Below are positions 1 to 12,689 of a DNA stretch of 64,000 bases, one piece after another (position 1 is the first letter of the stretch; every line of letters begins with the position of its first letter). The translations under genes and the position numbers were made by a program. Under the pieces are notes generated by a model, which saw nothing but the letters and a program-made list of their open reading frames with translations, was not told where the DNA came from and ran no database searches. The DNA lies in contig CALSFV010000260.1 of the NCBI GenBank assembly GCA_943737045.1, positions 124,001 to 188,000 on the forward strand, written 5' to 3'. This DNA is from Parapristionchus giblindavisi (Eukaryota > Nematoda > Chromadorea > Rhabditida > Diplogasteridae).

Positions 1-581
1 TTGCCAATTTTTCAATGAACGCTCTCACTGTGTTGGGGAAACGCTGTGTAGTATTAGTAGTATTATAGAATTAAAACTGTCCGAACAATACAAATTCCGC
101 TCTTTGCAGCGTAATACTCAGACTCCGCCCACTTCTTCGCGCAACATACCACTTTTTCTTTTTTTATCGAATTTTATGGCGTTTCCTCATCATTTCACAG
201 GACCTTCAGTAAAAATAAAATTATATGCATTGAAAAAAACGTTCGAAAAAACCTTCCGCAAATTTGGAGTGCGTTTTTCTCAACGGTGGAGAAGTTTACT
301 AAATTCGGCATTTGGCGCGGTGTGTGCAAAACTTTTGTAATTCTATAATATATGATTTTTACCACCTCTTCGATCTGATCCTTTATTCGATAATATATTT
401 TTTAAAAGACCAAAAAATTTGAAAAGAATAAAGAACATAAACGATGTGTAAGATGGATGTGACATGGGATTTCAATTTGGGACAAAAACAGAACAAAAAA
501 TCGATAATCGATTGGAAATTGAGTGCGTATGTACATATTTATTTCCTCATTTCAACCCTTGCAGAGCTTGAGCCACCGAAC
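1..581. repeat. Left arm of inverted duplication of the RBR gene 3' end
   Basis: Positions 1-54 and about 341-581 match, in inverted orientation, 15424-15707. The arm covers the last exon (547-581), the end of the preceding intron and the 3' flank. The left copy has about 285 bp extra (roughly 55-340), absent from the right copy, which looks like an insertion. An AATAAA lies just beyond the stop codon (tttatt on the + strand near 538-543). Because the arm contains a gene exon it is best read as segmental duplication, not a transposon terminus. Confidence 0.8.
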
Positions 582-3500
582 CTGAAACAGTAAAACTAAG
601 CAAATAGAATGAACTATCGACTTGAAAATAAACTCAGTTATCGATAGAAATACCGTACCATCAGCAGCTTTTTGAATCTGTTCCGCGAGAAAAGAATCAG
701 CTTTGGCCTTCTCTTGTGCCGTCGGGTCGAAATGCAGCGGACACTTGCCATTGGCGTTCTTACTGCAAGAAACAGGAAGATAAGACTACGATAAAGAAGA
801 TCATAGGTCCAGTTGTGGTATAGTAAATTATGTATTCAACCATTTTCTTGTATGTGCCCTAACAATAAAATGTCATTGCGCACTCGCATATAAACTATTA
901 TTATTATTCAAAGATCACTCACAGTGGCTCGTTAGCTCTGTAGAAGTGCTTGTAGTCCTCGATGAGAGCCTTGCACACATAACACGAGAGGGCGCCGCAC
1001 GGACACGTGATCTTGTTGCAGCCATCGATCTGAAAATGTCTATTCTCTCCATACATGGGCGGGGTACAGGGGTATCCGAACGAAAAATGGTTAATTTTAC
1101 AGGGGGCCTTCACATTTATTGTTAATTCAATAATGTCGCCAAAACGTCATTTTTTACAGGGGGCATTCCACAAATTTTCGAAAAGCTCTAATTTTGCAGG
1201 GGGCACCCCATGTCGGCGCCAATATATGATTCTATCTACAAATCAAATAGATCAAAGATTAAATTACCATCTCGAAAAGACATAGACCGAATAGCTATCG
1301 CGTTACATATTATAAAAATGCGTTCAGGTTGAGTTTTCGGAAAGTTCAGGCCCAAATGTGGCCAGGCTTCGTAGTTTGTAACGTACTTTTCGACCTACAT
1401 ATGATCAAAGAGCAAACCTTAACGAAGGCTTTCTTGCACCGGGGACATTCATGTCTCATCATTTCCGTCAGTTTTTCCTCCATTTTCTTTCTCATCGCTT
1501 CAGGATCAAACTCTTCGCACGTTCGACCAGCGTGCTCCTCCTTCCATTCGCGGCCACATTGTCTGTATAATATAAATAAATAAATGTTCATTAATATGGT
1601 ACATACATGGGCGCCAACATGGGCGTGTCCCCTGTAAAATTAGGGCTTTTCGAACTTTTGTGGAATGCCCCCTGTAAAACTGACGTTTAGATGAATTTAA
1701 AAAAAAGTGAAGGCCACCTGTAAAATTAACCATTTTTCGTATACCCCATGTAGAATCCAGCTCCAGGTATCCCGCCCATGTATGATATGGTATCATTTAT
1801 TATTTATAAACATTTTCAGGCTTTATGAACAAAGCAAGAAACAAGGATCAGTGGAGCCATCTCGTGTCACTACAAATCCGGTGATCCAGTTGATCGATAG
1901 TTTAAATGTAAAATGTACGGTAACATTTTTCAAATCGATTACGACTGATGTGTCCCAAGTATCTCCACTCACCTACAGTACTGAAATCCACACTGTGGTC
2001 GACGACATTGGAAGACTGGTTCATCTTCAGGAGTTTGTTCGAGGATACAAGCGAATGGACAGCGCTGACATCTGGAGAAAGAAAAATCGATTTTACAGAA
2101 CAGGTCCATGTTATAATCGAGCACCCACCGAACATTTTGGAATTTATTTATTTTTTAACAAAAAAAAAAACTGAAATTCGGCAACCGACATTTCGGCAAC
2201 CGACAATTCGGCAACCGACATTTCGGCAACCGACAATTCGGCAACCGACATTTCGGCAACGGGGCATAACTCGGTCATAGAAACTTGGGATGGGTATTAT
2301 TGTGATCAGCATAAGTAACACTACCGTAATCTACCGTAACCCAGTTCGGTTGGTCAGATCAAGTTCGGCGGGTCAGATCGAGGCATAACTCGGTTCGTAG
2401 GGGTCATAGAAACACGAGATGGGTATCAATGTGATCAACATCAGCAACACCACCGTAATCTACCGTAACCCAGTTCGGTGGGTCAGATTTCACTGAAAAT
2501 TGTCGGAACAGCCACTACTTGTGCGAAATCTCTATCAGCTATTGCAAACTACAGTAATCTACCGTAACCCGGTTCGGTGGGTCAGATCAAGATCGGCGGG
2601 TTATATTCAACTAAAAATTGTTGGAATGGCCACTAAGTGAGCGATATCATTATGAGCTAGTGCAAACTACCGTAATCTACCGTAATACAGTTCGGTGGGT
2701 AATTTTCAACTAAAAATTGTTGAAATGGCCACTAAGTGAGCGATATCATTATGAACTAGTGCGAACTACCGTAATACAGTTCCGTGGGTCAGATCAATTT
2801 CGGTGGGTCAGATTTCACTACAAACTGTCGGAATGGCCACTACGTGTGCGATATCATTATCAGCTATTGCAAACTACAGTAATCTACCGTAACCCGGTTC
2901 GGTGGGTCAGATCAAGTGCGATGGGTCAGATTTCACTAAAAATTGTCCAAATGGTTACTATGCGCGTGGTATGATTATCAGTTATTGTAAAATACCATTT
3001 GGACAGCTTGTAGTGAAATCTGACCCGCCGAACTTGATCTGACCCACCGAACCGGGTTACGGTAGATTACGGTAGTTTGCAATAGCTCATAATGATTACG
3101 CACTCGTAGTCGCCATTCCGACAATTTTTAGTTAAATCTGACCCACCGAACTTGATCTGACCCACCGAACCGGGTTACGGTAGATTACTGTAGTTTGCAA
3201 TAGCTGATATTGATTTCGCACAAGTAGTGGCTGTTCCGACAATTTTTAGTGATATCTGACCCACCGAACGGGGTTACGGTAGATTACGGTAGTGTTGCTG
3301 ATGCCGATCACATTCATACCCATCTCGTGTTTCTATGACCCCTACGAATCGAGTTATGCCCCGATCTGACCCACCGAACTTGATCTGACCAACCGAACTG
3401 GGTTACGGTAGATTACGGTAGTGTTACTGTTGCTGATCACAATGATACCCATCCCAAGTTTCTATGACCCCTACGAACCGAGTTATGCCCCGATCTGACC

Positions 3501-6500
3501 CACCGAACTTGATCTGACCAACCGAACTGGGTTACGGTAGATTACGGTAGTGTTACTGTTGCTGATCACAATGATACCCATCCCAAGTTTCTATGACCCC
3601 TACGAACCGAGTTATGCCCCGTTGCCGAAATGTAGGTTGCTGAAATGCCGTTGCTGAAATGTCGGTTGCCGAAATGTCGGTTGCTGAAATGTCACCCCCC
3701 CTCCCCCCAAATTAAGAGCGCTTGTGAACTTTATTGGAAAAGTTATTGGGAAAGTTTCAGATTCTTTAAAATTAAACTTTTCATATTTTTTATTTTATTT
3801 TTAAAGATTTTTGTAGAAGTATCTGAAACTTTTCGAATACTGTTTATGGATAACAAACACTGTTACTTTCAGAAAGATCAGAAAAGAAGTTCCATACTGG
3901 GCGGGCGCTATCAGGAACTTTAAAAAGCCTCAACTAACTTACTTTAAAATCAGTAAATGATCACTTATATTATGATATATGTAAACTAAACTATACAATG
4001 TACTACATTGTAGTACGTTGAACCACATACTTTTCAAGAGCCAAAGTAATAAATTCAAATATGAATGCAATAAGAATAGAGCCCCTCAAAATTATCAATA
4101 GCCCTAGTTCACAGCTACCGTACTTCTCTGCCTTGACATTCGCTGCGAGAAGCGCTTCGCTTGCGAATAGCTCCTCGAGTGTCGCGAGTGTTGCCGCATC
4201 GAGCACTTGCTCTACGTGAGCTGTAATTAGACTAGAATTCAATGGGTATTCTTATTCTTATTCGTCACTTCATCATAATACACCACGTTAGTTCAATCAT
4301 AAGAGAGTCTGTACAATAAGCCGGGAAATAGGAATTATCTCAAAATAAATTATTGTGTAAGAAATATATGGTATGGTCTACGCATACAGCGCCTATAAAT
4401 AGTAGGTGTATTCAAATTGCTACCACCGGACTGGAAAAATGATCAGCGCTTAAGTTCGAAATAATATGAGTAGAGAAGGAGGGAAGGGTGATCGAAGCGT
4501 GGCGCATTGGTAAGATGGCCGCCTCTCCTCCCAAAGGGTACGAGTTCGAATCCCGACCGGAGATTTCAGTTCATCCCTTATTGTACACTCTGAACTAACG
4601 TGACACATAAAGGAATATGGAAAGACATGATAGGATCGATGGGCATCTGTACCGTCAAGATGAAAAAAAGTGAAACATTTGTCAAATAATTTGACAAAAT
4701 TTGACAAAAGTTCACAAGATTCCCATTTTTAGCATTTTTTCATGATCTTGATGAAGTACTATCTCAGGTTTTGTTTTGTAGATGTGTTTGCCAAATCCAG
4801 ATAAGCACGACAAAAGTGAAAAAAATAATCAGGAGCGTTGCGGAGCAGAATTGGTATACTGTAGCATACTGTAGAATCTTACTGTAAAATTGCTTCCATC
4901 GCGCTTTTTACCTGACTTCCTATAGCGAATCCCAGGGAAGCTCAAATACCCTATTGTCTATTAAAAAAAACTAGTAACTGCGCTTAGATATCATGATTCA
5001 AAATTTTCAAAATCTTGTGAACTTTTGTCAAATTTTGTCAAATTATTTGACAAATGTTTCACTTTTTTTCGTTTTGACGGTAGACTCTGTAGCGATATCG
5101 GAGAAGCTTTTGGGTATAGTGGCAGTTTGGGAGCTCCCACCAATCTAGGAACTATTGAGCGTATAAAAATCGCTTGCTTTATTTGTAGAAGAGATTAATT
5201 CTTGTTTTGCACGGTTCAGAAATTATGCCGATCTCGTTTATATATCAAAAAGCGCGCCGCAAAGGTCAGGTGAGAGGCAACGGAGAGACAATCGAGAGTT
5301 GGGCGAGATCTAGCTTTTGAGCGACTTCCGTTCCTTAGAGCCCTGTTTGTCATTTTCTTATGCAAGTACATTTTATACGCACAATATTACAAACTCATTA
5401 CTGCTTACTCTGGTATTTCGAAACAAAGTCTACTTAAACTACGCCACACACTTGAAGTAGACTTTAAGTCTACTTAAAGTGAAAGAACATTTGACGAAAT
5501 GCATTACAGTATACTATACCACTTTAAGTAGACTTACGTTTAACTTTAAGTAGACTTACAAGTCTACTTCAACTTCAAGTGAAAAATTTAAGTAGACTTT
5601 AAGTTTCGAAATACCAGAGTAGAAGCGAGACACTATATAAAATCGTGAGTGTATTCAATACATAGATGTACCACATATAATCAATAATCGATGAATTACA
5701 GTATACCTCGAAGTAGAATGTTACCACACGATGGATCCATGCACTTGATGCCAATGCCGGAGCGGACAATCACCTGGAAGATCAAAGATCAAACATCAAA
5801 GATCAACAGGATTGATCTGTCCAAAAGATCAAAGATCACTCACATTCTGTTCGGTGGCAGCCTTTGCGTGACCCTGCACACACTCTGCACAAAATGAATG
5901 CGTTTCCGCATCTGCAATTATAGCCAGTCTGCAATCGATAATGCACTTTCGCCCTACCGTAGTTAGGCTCGGCACCGGGCGCTGCGAGACATGAGATGGC
6001 AAGATGGCTACGGTACTCGTCGAAACACACAGAACATGTGAATGTGAGCTGACGTTTCATACGATTCTGGAAATGAGAACGATTGGATTCATGATATTGT
6101 TAGAACGAGTGTAAGGAATAGAGAGCAATACAAATGATCGGCATTAGGCCGGATGAGAACCGTCGGATGAGAACCGACTGGATGATAAGCGGTAGCGACC
6201 GTATGAGAACTGAGCGCATGAGAACCGACTGGATGAGAACCGACTGGATGGGAACCCCACCGGATGAGAACTGAGCGATCACGAGTATGTCAGTCCTATA
6301 TTTCAAAATGGGTCGGATGAGAACTTAGCGGCCATTTTATGGCATTTTATTCGTAATTCTATGAAAGACAAAGCGAGAGAGTGTGGATTTTGAGGAGCTT
6401 GGTTAGATTTATGTGTAACTTTTCTGTTCCTCTTCATAATGAACTCTCTCTCGCCTTCTCTCACCGAACTCGCACAATTTTTTTCGTTGCAGTCTTTCGC

Positions 6501-9500
6501 ACATTTTTTTTCTATTAGAAAGCTTTCGTAGCATAACGACTTTCATTCCAACTTTCAATGGTATGAAAGTCGTATGCAACGAAAGCTTCTCATCCGATCC
6601 ATTTTGAAATATCTGACTGACATACTCGTGATCAGCGCAAAATTTGCCACAAAAATGGCCGCTGAGTTCTCATCCGACCCATTTTAAAATATCAGGTCAA
6701 CCCTTCATCCGCGGTGGGTTCTCATCAAGTCGGTTCTCATCCAGTCGGTTCTCATCCAGTCGGTTCTCATCCAGTCGGTTCTCATACGCTCAGTTCTCAT
6801 CCGGTGGGTTCTCATCCAGTCGGTTCTCATCCAATCGGTTCTCATCCGGCCTAGTGCCAAATGATCTGTCCGCGACTAGGCCATACGCCTGACACAGCGT
6901 ACACTAGTTGACCCATTTGAATTCCCGTACTGATGCAGTATGCTAATACTGTAGGAGTGCTGTCGGTCGGGGCAAAATCTATACATGTGTGCCGTACATA
7001 GACGTTTGAATAACATGTAGCGGGCCATTCTCCGGTATTTTTTGCTCGCGGGGCACACCGTTGAGAGGCCAAATCTCGCGGGGTACACCGCGAGGTGCAC
7101 CACGGTGTGGAAGTGACGGCGTGCCTCGCGGGGTAGACATCAAATCTCGCGGGGCACACCGTCCCTCCTGCCCCGCGAGGCACGCCGTCGTCCACCTCGC
7201 GGGGCTCCCCGTCTAGAGGCTGCAGCTCGCGAGGTACCCCGTCTAAGTGTTCTACCCCGCGGTGTACCTCGCGGCGTACACCACGGGATTGAACGGTGTG
7301 CCCCGCGAGTAAAAAATACCGGAGTTGCTGTTATACCTCAACCAGATGCGTCACGCCGGTCTTGTCTCTTCTCTTCTTCTTTCTCGGTGTAGCAATGCCC
7401 TTATTGGCCAAGAGAGCAGATAGTCCTCGATCGATATTGTCGAGAATCCATGTGAAACACACGTCAGGCAGGAGATCCGTCTGAAGGAGGAAGAGTTTTG
7501 GGATACGAGAATAATAGTACAACACAACATTGTATCATATGCCAGTTGATCTTAGGTTCCCAAATTTTCTGGGAAAGCATAGCCAATTCACAAAATTCCT
7601 CATCATTGAGTGCGTGATACGGAATAATCGTGACCTACCACTTTTACAAACTCTTCATGATCCAAGTAATCGATGATATTCTCGTAGTGTTCCTTCTCAC
7701 GAACCTGAACATACTATTGATTTTTAAAACGCATTCTCCCTTACAGCGGAGGGGCGACATCGGGGGCATGGCACAATGCTTCAAAATCATCCGAGGCGAC
7801 TCATATTTGATGGTTGGAGTCCCTAGGGGCCGTATACACTTCAGTCAAAAATTGACCAAAATTATCGATTTTTGATCTACCAAAAGTCGAAAAATCAAAG
7901 TGTGATTTCCACAGCATGTTACATATCATTTGATAGAGGATACAAAGTTATATAAGAATCCCAAGTCTCATAACATTTCATAGCTCCATGTTCGATAAAT
8001 ACCCGATTTTCCGAATTTTGACAAGATTTTTTTGTTTTGATCTCATGGCTTACTATGTTACCAGTATTTCCAGGGACTGAATTTTTTGATATGTTATGTA
8101 AAAATGAATGGGCTATCCGAATATCACACTTATTTGTACCAAAAACCAGCCAGGCATAGTGAATTCGCCAGTCATAGTGGTCTGTTTTAACGCCCAAACC
8201 CCGACGCGGGTTCGAATCCGGGCACAGACATGAATTTTTGCAAATTTTTATTCGGCTCAAATTTGACTTCAAATTATACTTTCATGTGTTTTACCTTGTT
8301 TTCATTAATTTATTGTATGAAATAACCATCAACATTATCAGAAATACTAAAAATTCGTATAACTTATTTAATATCGGGAAAAAGTCATGGGACGAGCGAA
8401 AATAAAGGTTTTTCGACAGTGTCACTTCTTTAAAATGAATTCCCATCCGATTTGTACACTTGGTTCGCTCATTTTCTCATTGTCCCATACGCCAATTACC
8501 ATATAATAAACAATATTCGACATGCTTATAGTGGCGGGAGACAGCCATGCCAACTCAAGGAAATTTTAATACCTGAAATTTAATACTTCTCTTGTAGATG
8601 CGCTTAATTCTAAGTGCCAAAATGATGCTAGAAGTGAGTGATGTTTATATACATTATGGTAGTCATTAGAGGTGACGAAAGGAAACGGATAGCGGAATTT
8701 CGGTTGAGATAATGGGATCATCTCCCCCCAGTCGAAACTCGAGACATACTAATCGCCTCCAGCCGGCTCGAGAGTGATTCTCGCCCGTTCCGGTTCGCTC
8801 AAATGTGATTTTGAGTGCGTTTTTTTGCGGGGAAAACAACCAAATCGATCACAATTAATAGTTTGCGTGTTTTTCAACCCTACTGCCCATCTTCTTTCTT
8901 TCTTTCTTTCTTTCTTTATTTCCATCATAACAAATGAACAATAGGACAGATATGTAATAAATATAGGTTGATGGAGGTCCGTCGCGTTATCAGCGAATCG
9001 GTTGAAGGCAGCGGGGAAATGGGGTGGGAAATGGGGAAATGATGTATGGGGTGGGTAATTATAAATGACGTAGAAGTGTGGGGGGCAAGAGGGGATCAAT
9101 CTCAACAGAATTAAGGAAAGATTTAAAACGAATAGGAGAAGATGTAACGATATCAGTGGGTATGTATAGATATCTTCACTTATTTTTCTATTTTTTCACT
9201 TATTTTTCAACCGGAACGAGCCTGAACAGACTGTCTCACTGGGTGAATTTGCATGAAGCCGAAACGAGAGTCGATGAGAAGTCATTTCGCCCCGGTTTCG
9301 CTAGGGTAATTAGTATTTGCAGAAACTAGACTCATTTCTCGCCCGTTTCGAGAGGCGTTCCTGTTTTCGACTCACCACCTCTAGTAGTCATAGCTCCCTC
9401 AGGATATTTTTAAAAAATTGTTGGAAGAACGGATTTTGATACCCTACCGTTCAGAGGGAACGTGTTCTAAAATTATGGTTTCGGGCAGATTATCAAATAA

Positions 9501-12500
9501 AGATTTCGCTGAGTTTGATTTGGTCATGATTCTTTTCAGACCCGCAGCACTTTCTTATGAGGTCTACTGGATTTCAGCGTCTACGCTTAGACTTAGGCTT
9601 TTTCTTTTGCAGTGGTTTCGTCCCAACGTTTTTATTGATGAAATATTTCATTTTAAAGCTCCGATGTATGCTGAAAATGTTCACAAAAGTATTTACTCTA
9701 TTGCTGAACTTTGGTCTCTGATCTTTGAACTGTGATATTTGTCAACAATTTTTTTTTAACAATTTACGATTACCGAGATTTGAAGAGTTCAAGCGTAGAT
9801 TTATCTTATTTTATCTCAAGAAAGAAAATACTGCATTTTAAAGATGTGACACTGTCGGAAATCCTTTATTTTCGCTCGTCCCATGACGATTAACCGATAT
9901 TAAATAAGTTATACGATTTTTTAGTATTTCTGATAATGTTGATGGTTATTTCATACAATAAATTAATGAAAACAAGGTAAAACACATGAAAGTATAATTT
10001 AAGGTCAAATTTGAGCCGAATAAAAATTTGCAAAAATTTATGTCTGTGCCCGGATTCGAACCCGCGTCGAGGTTTGGGCGTTAAAACTGACCACTATGAC
10101 TGGCGATATCACTATGCCTGGCTGGTTTTTGGAACAAATAAGTGTGATATTCGGATAGCCCATTCATTTTTACATAACATATCGAAAAAATCAGTCCCTG
10201 GAAATAATGGTAACATAGTAAGCCATGAGATCAAAACAAAAAAATCTTGTCAAAATTCGGAAAATTGGGTATTTCTCGAACATGGAGCTATGAAATCTTA
10301 TGAGACTTGGCATTCTTATATAACTTTGGATCCTCTATCGAATGGTCTGTAACATGCTGTGGAAATCACACTTTGATTTTTCGACTTTTGGTAGATCAAA
10401 AATGAATAATTTTGGACAATTTTTTGACTGAAGTGTATACGGCCCTTAGGGACTCCAACCATCAAATATGAGTCGCCTCGGATGATTTTGAAGCATTGTG
10501 CCATGCCCCCTCCGCTCTTACGGAGAACGTGTTTTAAATCGGAAATTACAATCAATCAATATAATCTCTAATATCTCACAACAGCCACATTTGTATATGA
10601 TAATAAAATATTGATAATAATAATAATAACAATAATAATAATAAGTCATACAGATAGACTGGTCTCCTCTTCTCGTTCTCTCTTCAGCTCTCGTTCCTGG
10701 TGAAGTGCACTGAAAAAATACCGATTACTCACAGAAAAAAAGTATTCCGTTTGAAGAAATTAACAAACCAAATAAGTATGAGAGTATTCTCTGCCTTTGT
10801 TTAAATTTCTTTTGAGAAGAGCATAAATCATGGTTTTACCGTACTCATGGTTACAACGTAATCATGGTTATACCGTAATCATGGTTATACCGTAATCATG
10901 GTTATACCGTAATCATGGTTGCGCCGTAATCATGGTCATACCGTAATCATGGTCATACCGTAATCATAGTCATACCGTACCTGGCCTCTCTCATGCTAAC
11001 ATTCGATCCCATCAGCCACTCCACCATAGCTGGTTTATCAAAAAGAGGTATTAGACGATCTAGAGAGATCAAAGATCAAAAATCATCTTTTGGGAGATCA
11101 AAGATCACCTCTTGAAAATACGCGATTGCACGAGGGCATTATGCAAAAGATTGAATCATCATCGACGGGCTTCTGAAGAGAAGAAAAAGAGAAATAAAAA
11201 AATACTGCGTATTGTAAAGCCTGGGGGGTAAATTTTTTTTTAAATTAAGAACCTCGATGTATCTCGACATCCATCGTTTCTTGATGCAATCAGCGCACAC
11301 GCAATGCTCCTCCGGATCTGTAAAATAGGAACACTTAATTATCTACCGTATACTACCGAGTACCGTATGCATTTCAAACATCATGCTTACTGCAAAATGC
11401 ACGGAGCTCAATAATACACAAGGTTACTTAAACGCACATCGCGAGCTAATTCGAAACTCCCCGCTCTGGCCATTCTCCTCTCTCGTTTTTTTTCTATCCA
11501 CGAGAGCGTTTGGCTAGAGCGAAGAGTAAAACTAGCCTTTAAAGCTGTTTAACTATCCTTACCAATGGTATCATCATCGTATGGATCAGCGTCGATGAAA
11601 TGGCAATAGGTCGTTTTCGACTTTTCCTTCAGACAAATCACACATTTCTGAAAAATTATCGATTAGTTCCAAGAAATTAATCAATATGTGACAAAAAGAT
11701 ATTTTGCTGGCTACCACTTTGCTAGGGCGCAGAGTGTCAGCAGGCACTACTGTCCAGATTATTCAATCAATACCTTGGTCCTGTTTTCTACCGTATCCGT
11801 CGGAGCCGTGACGAGAGTCGGTCTAATCACCGGAGGCGGTCGTGGCGGCCGTACAGGCGCCGGCGACGGACCCGCATCATCACCCGCTCCAGCATTTATC
11901 AATCCATACGGTACGATGTTCGAGGGCCTAGCCTGCACATAACAGTAATCTCCAGATGAAAAAAAATCGATCAGTTTCTCACCACGACAGGTTCCTGGTG
12001 GTGTACGGTAGCGGGTTGAAGTTCACTGTCGTCAACAAAATATTGATCGCCACGAGGCAGTTTATTGGTCAGAATTTGTTCTGCTAATTCCTGAATATCA
12101 ATACATCATCGTTCCAAAGATTCAAATAAGTAAAAGATCAAAGATCAAAGTACTTACATCAGCTCCCAGTCCGATATTCTGCTTTATCGCCTTGGCCGAC
12201 ACGTCCGGGAACATCACTCGCTGGAACAAAACTAACTGTGAAATTAAAGAAAAGGATGTAGAATCTTATAGATAATAGTGGTTAAAAAATAAAGGATGAC
12301 ATTGGACGAGCAAATCTACTAGCTTTAACGTTCTCGAGTTCTTCACAATAGACAATGGATACCTTCGCATCCCATCACTCTACACTGAATTGTATCCATC
12401 GATTCAAAAGGTGAGTATCATTGGTAATGAAAAGTGCCATTTTGAAATCTCTAAAATCTTCGTCACGATCGATTCCCGTCACGACTCCGATTGAGGTGGT

Positions 12501-12689
12501 CGAGATATCGATAGACTCCGGTATATTATGTCCGTGGGGCACGCCCTAGTCCCACACCATGGTACAGCCCATGGCGCACCCACGGACAAAAAATACCGGA
12601 GCGATTTGAAAGGTAGTTACCATATCCCAGAAAAGCTGCCATTGTTCGGGAGTCAACACTGGGTCGGCCATATGCTCCCGAGAATCCAT
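547..12689 (-). CDS. RNF216/TRIAD3-like RBR E3 ubiquitin ligase, 20 exons, 596 aa
   Basis: Exons (high to low): 12689-12621, 12220-12158, 12090-11983, 11932-11774, 11647-11563, 11317-11253, 11172-11109, 11059-10981, 10709-10652, 7704-7639, 7480-7337, 6066-5958, 5911-5844, 5773-5707, 4220-4124, 2071-1973, 1562-1418, 1029-923, 762-659, 581-547. The summed length is 1791 nt and every phase closes. Seen: a CUE-like segment ([11 protein letters not shown], about residues 25-55); a first Cys cluster CVIC...HCVCADC...CIMPSC (135-200); a charged helix; RING1 CSVC...HSFCAEC (329-367); IBR CQRC...CRRPQC (434-460); RING2 CPRC...[10 protein letters not shown]...CYVC (505-533), then H and C ligands as in RNF216. 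Known for the family: RBR ligases pass ubiquitin through a RING2 cysteine, here expected in GCNK. Inferred: cytosolic E3. Large introns carry fold-back elements (2175-3697, 7745-10525). The start is the first Met of the 23-codon exon; the paralogue at 18494-22641 begins similarly. Confidence 0.88.
1053..1230 (+). mobile_element. MITE with ATACATGGGCG ends (copy 1)
   Basis: This is a 180-bp element whose ends read atacatgggcgg and (inverted) ggcgcc-like. It carries spaced blocks with the core ttttacaggggg. An inverted copy sits at about 1605-1795. The two copies bracket exon 17 of the RBR gene (1418-1562). The short ORFs here are non-coding shadows. Confidence 0.6.
1605..1795 (-). mobile_element. 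MITE with ATACATGGGCG ends (copy 2, inverted)
   Basis: Reverse-complement relative of 1053-1230, with the same cccctgtaaaa blocks and the end cgcccatgtat. It lies in the intron between exons 16 and 17 of the RBR gene. Confidence 0.6.
2175..3697. mobile_element. 1.5-kb fold-back element of TACCGTAA / TTCGGCAACC repeats
   Basis: The ends are tandem ttcggcaaccgaca units on the left and ggttgccgaaatgtc units on the right. Between them are repeated blocks (accgtaatctaccgtaaccc, ttcggtgggtcagatc, and tcgtaggggtcatagaaac) that invert around about 3000. The whole lies in the RBR intron between exons 15 and 16. No transposase is visible, so it is a non-autonomous palindromic element. End motifs are shared with 25866-27297. 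Confidence 0.7.
4491..4562 (+). repeat. tRNA-like sequence (A and B boxes), no cloverleaf
   Basis: tggcgcattggtaaga resembles a Pol III A box and gagttcgaatcccga a B box, about 35 nt apart, but the ends do not pair as an acceptor stem. It is probably the head of a tRNA-derived SINE or a decayed tRNA. It lies in an intron of the RBR gene. Confidence 0.45.
4640..5090. mobile_element. Fold-back element with TTTGTCAAATAATTTGACAA arms
   Basis: The left arm (about 4655-4720) and the inverted right arm (about 4990-5080) share gtgaaacatttgtcaaat and cacaagatt. The spacer is about 270 bp. Intronic, with no coding capacity. It is followed at 5090-5165 by sequence resembling the 3' part of the retrotransposon at 13070-13140. 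Confidence 0.6.
5409..5621. mobile_element. Hairpin MITE, AAGTCTACTTAAA family
   Basis: The ends are ctctggtatttcgaaac and its inverse. The inside is rich in aagtagacttaaagt. Other copies: 20641-20831, 38357-38534, 45821-46010. Intronic in the RBR gene. Confidence 0.7.
6139..6857. mobile_element. Fold-back element with GGATGAGAACCGACT repeats
   Basis: The left arm has tandem ggatgagaaccgact units (6139-6320). The right arm has their inverse, ctcatccagtcggtt (6598-6857). The ends are ggcattaggccgg and ccggcctagtgcc. Smaller relatives: 30107-30285, 39234-39376, 42374-42523. The repeat reading frames (FSSSR- and IQSVL-type) are artefacts. Confidence 0.7.
7029..7324. mobile_element. GC-rich MITE with CTCCGGTATTTTTTG ends
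   Basis: The ends are ctccggtattttttgctcg and the inverse. The inside has repeated ctcgcggggcacaccg units. Related copies: 12516-12602 and about 40670-41015. It is GC-rich against an AT-rich background and intronic. Confidence 0.65.
7745..10525. mobile_element. 2.8-kb fold-back element with tRNA-like segment in each arm
   Basis: Arms of about 680 bp (7745-8430 and 9850-10525) are near-perfect inverted copies. Each has a tRNA-like stretch (gggttcgaatccgggcac at about 8210 and its inverse near 10045). The central part (about 8580-9700) resembles the inner part of the element at 42991-44426 (gatgctag...gtgagt, accgttcagaggg). A (TTTC)n retrotransposon tail lies at 8895-9000. The element fills the intron between exons 9 and 10 of the RBR gene; predicted ORFs inside are not genes. 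Confidence 0.7.
10836..10980. repeat. 17-bp tandem repeat (TACCGTAATCATGGTTA) running into a splice donor
   Basis: About eight units of ataccgtaatcatggtt. The last unit ends cataccgtac, whose complement GTACGGTATG is the 5' splice site after RBR exon 8 (10981-11059). Confidence 0.75.
11430..11560. mobile_element. MITE of the CTCCGCATTGGCAATGCTCTCTCG family (diverged)
   Basis: Contains ccgctctggccattctc and an inverted half with cgagagcg...gagcgaagag. It is a diverged relative of 51221-51342 in an RBR intron. Confidence 0.45.
12516..12602. mobile_element. Short hairpin MITE with CTCCGGTAT ends
   Basis: An 87-bp palindrome with ctccggtat/aataccgga ends and tccgtggggc / cccacggac inside. It lies in the first intron of the RBR gene. 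Confidence 0.55.

Noticed and set aside
2175..3697. CRISPR-like repeat array
   Set aside because: Repeats are irregular, palindromic, lack unique equal-length spacers, and the DNA is eukaryotic.
7919..10352. Two ORFs with almost identical sequence on opposite strands (7919-8272 and 10011-10352)
   Set aside because: They are the arms of one fold-back element; the identity comes from the palindrome.
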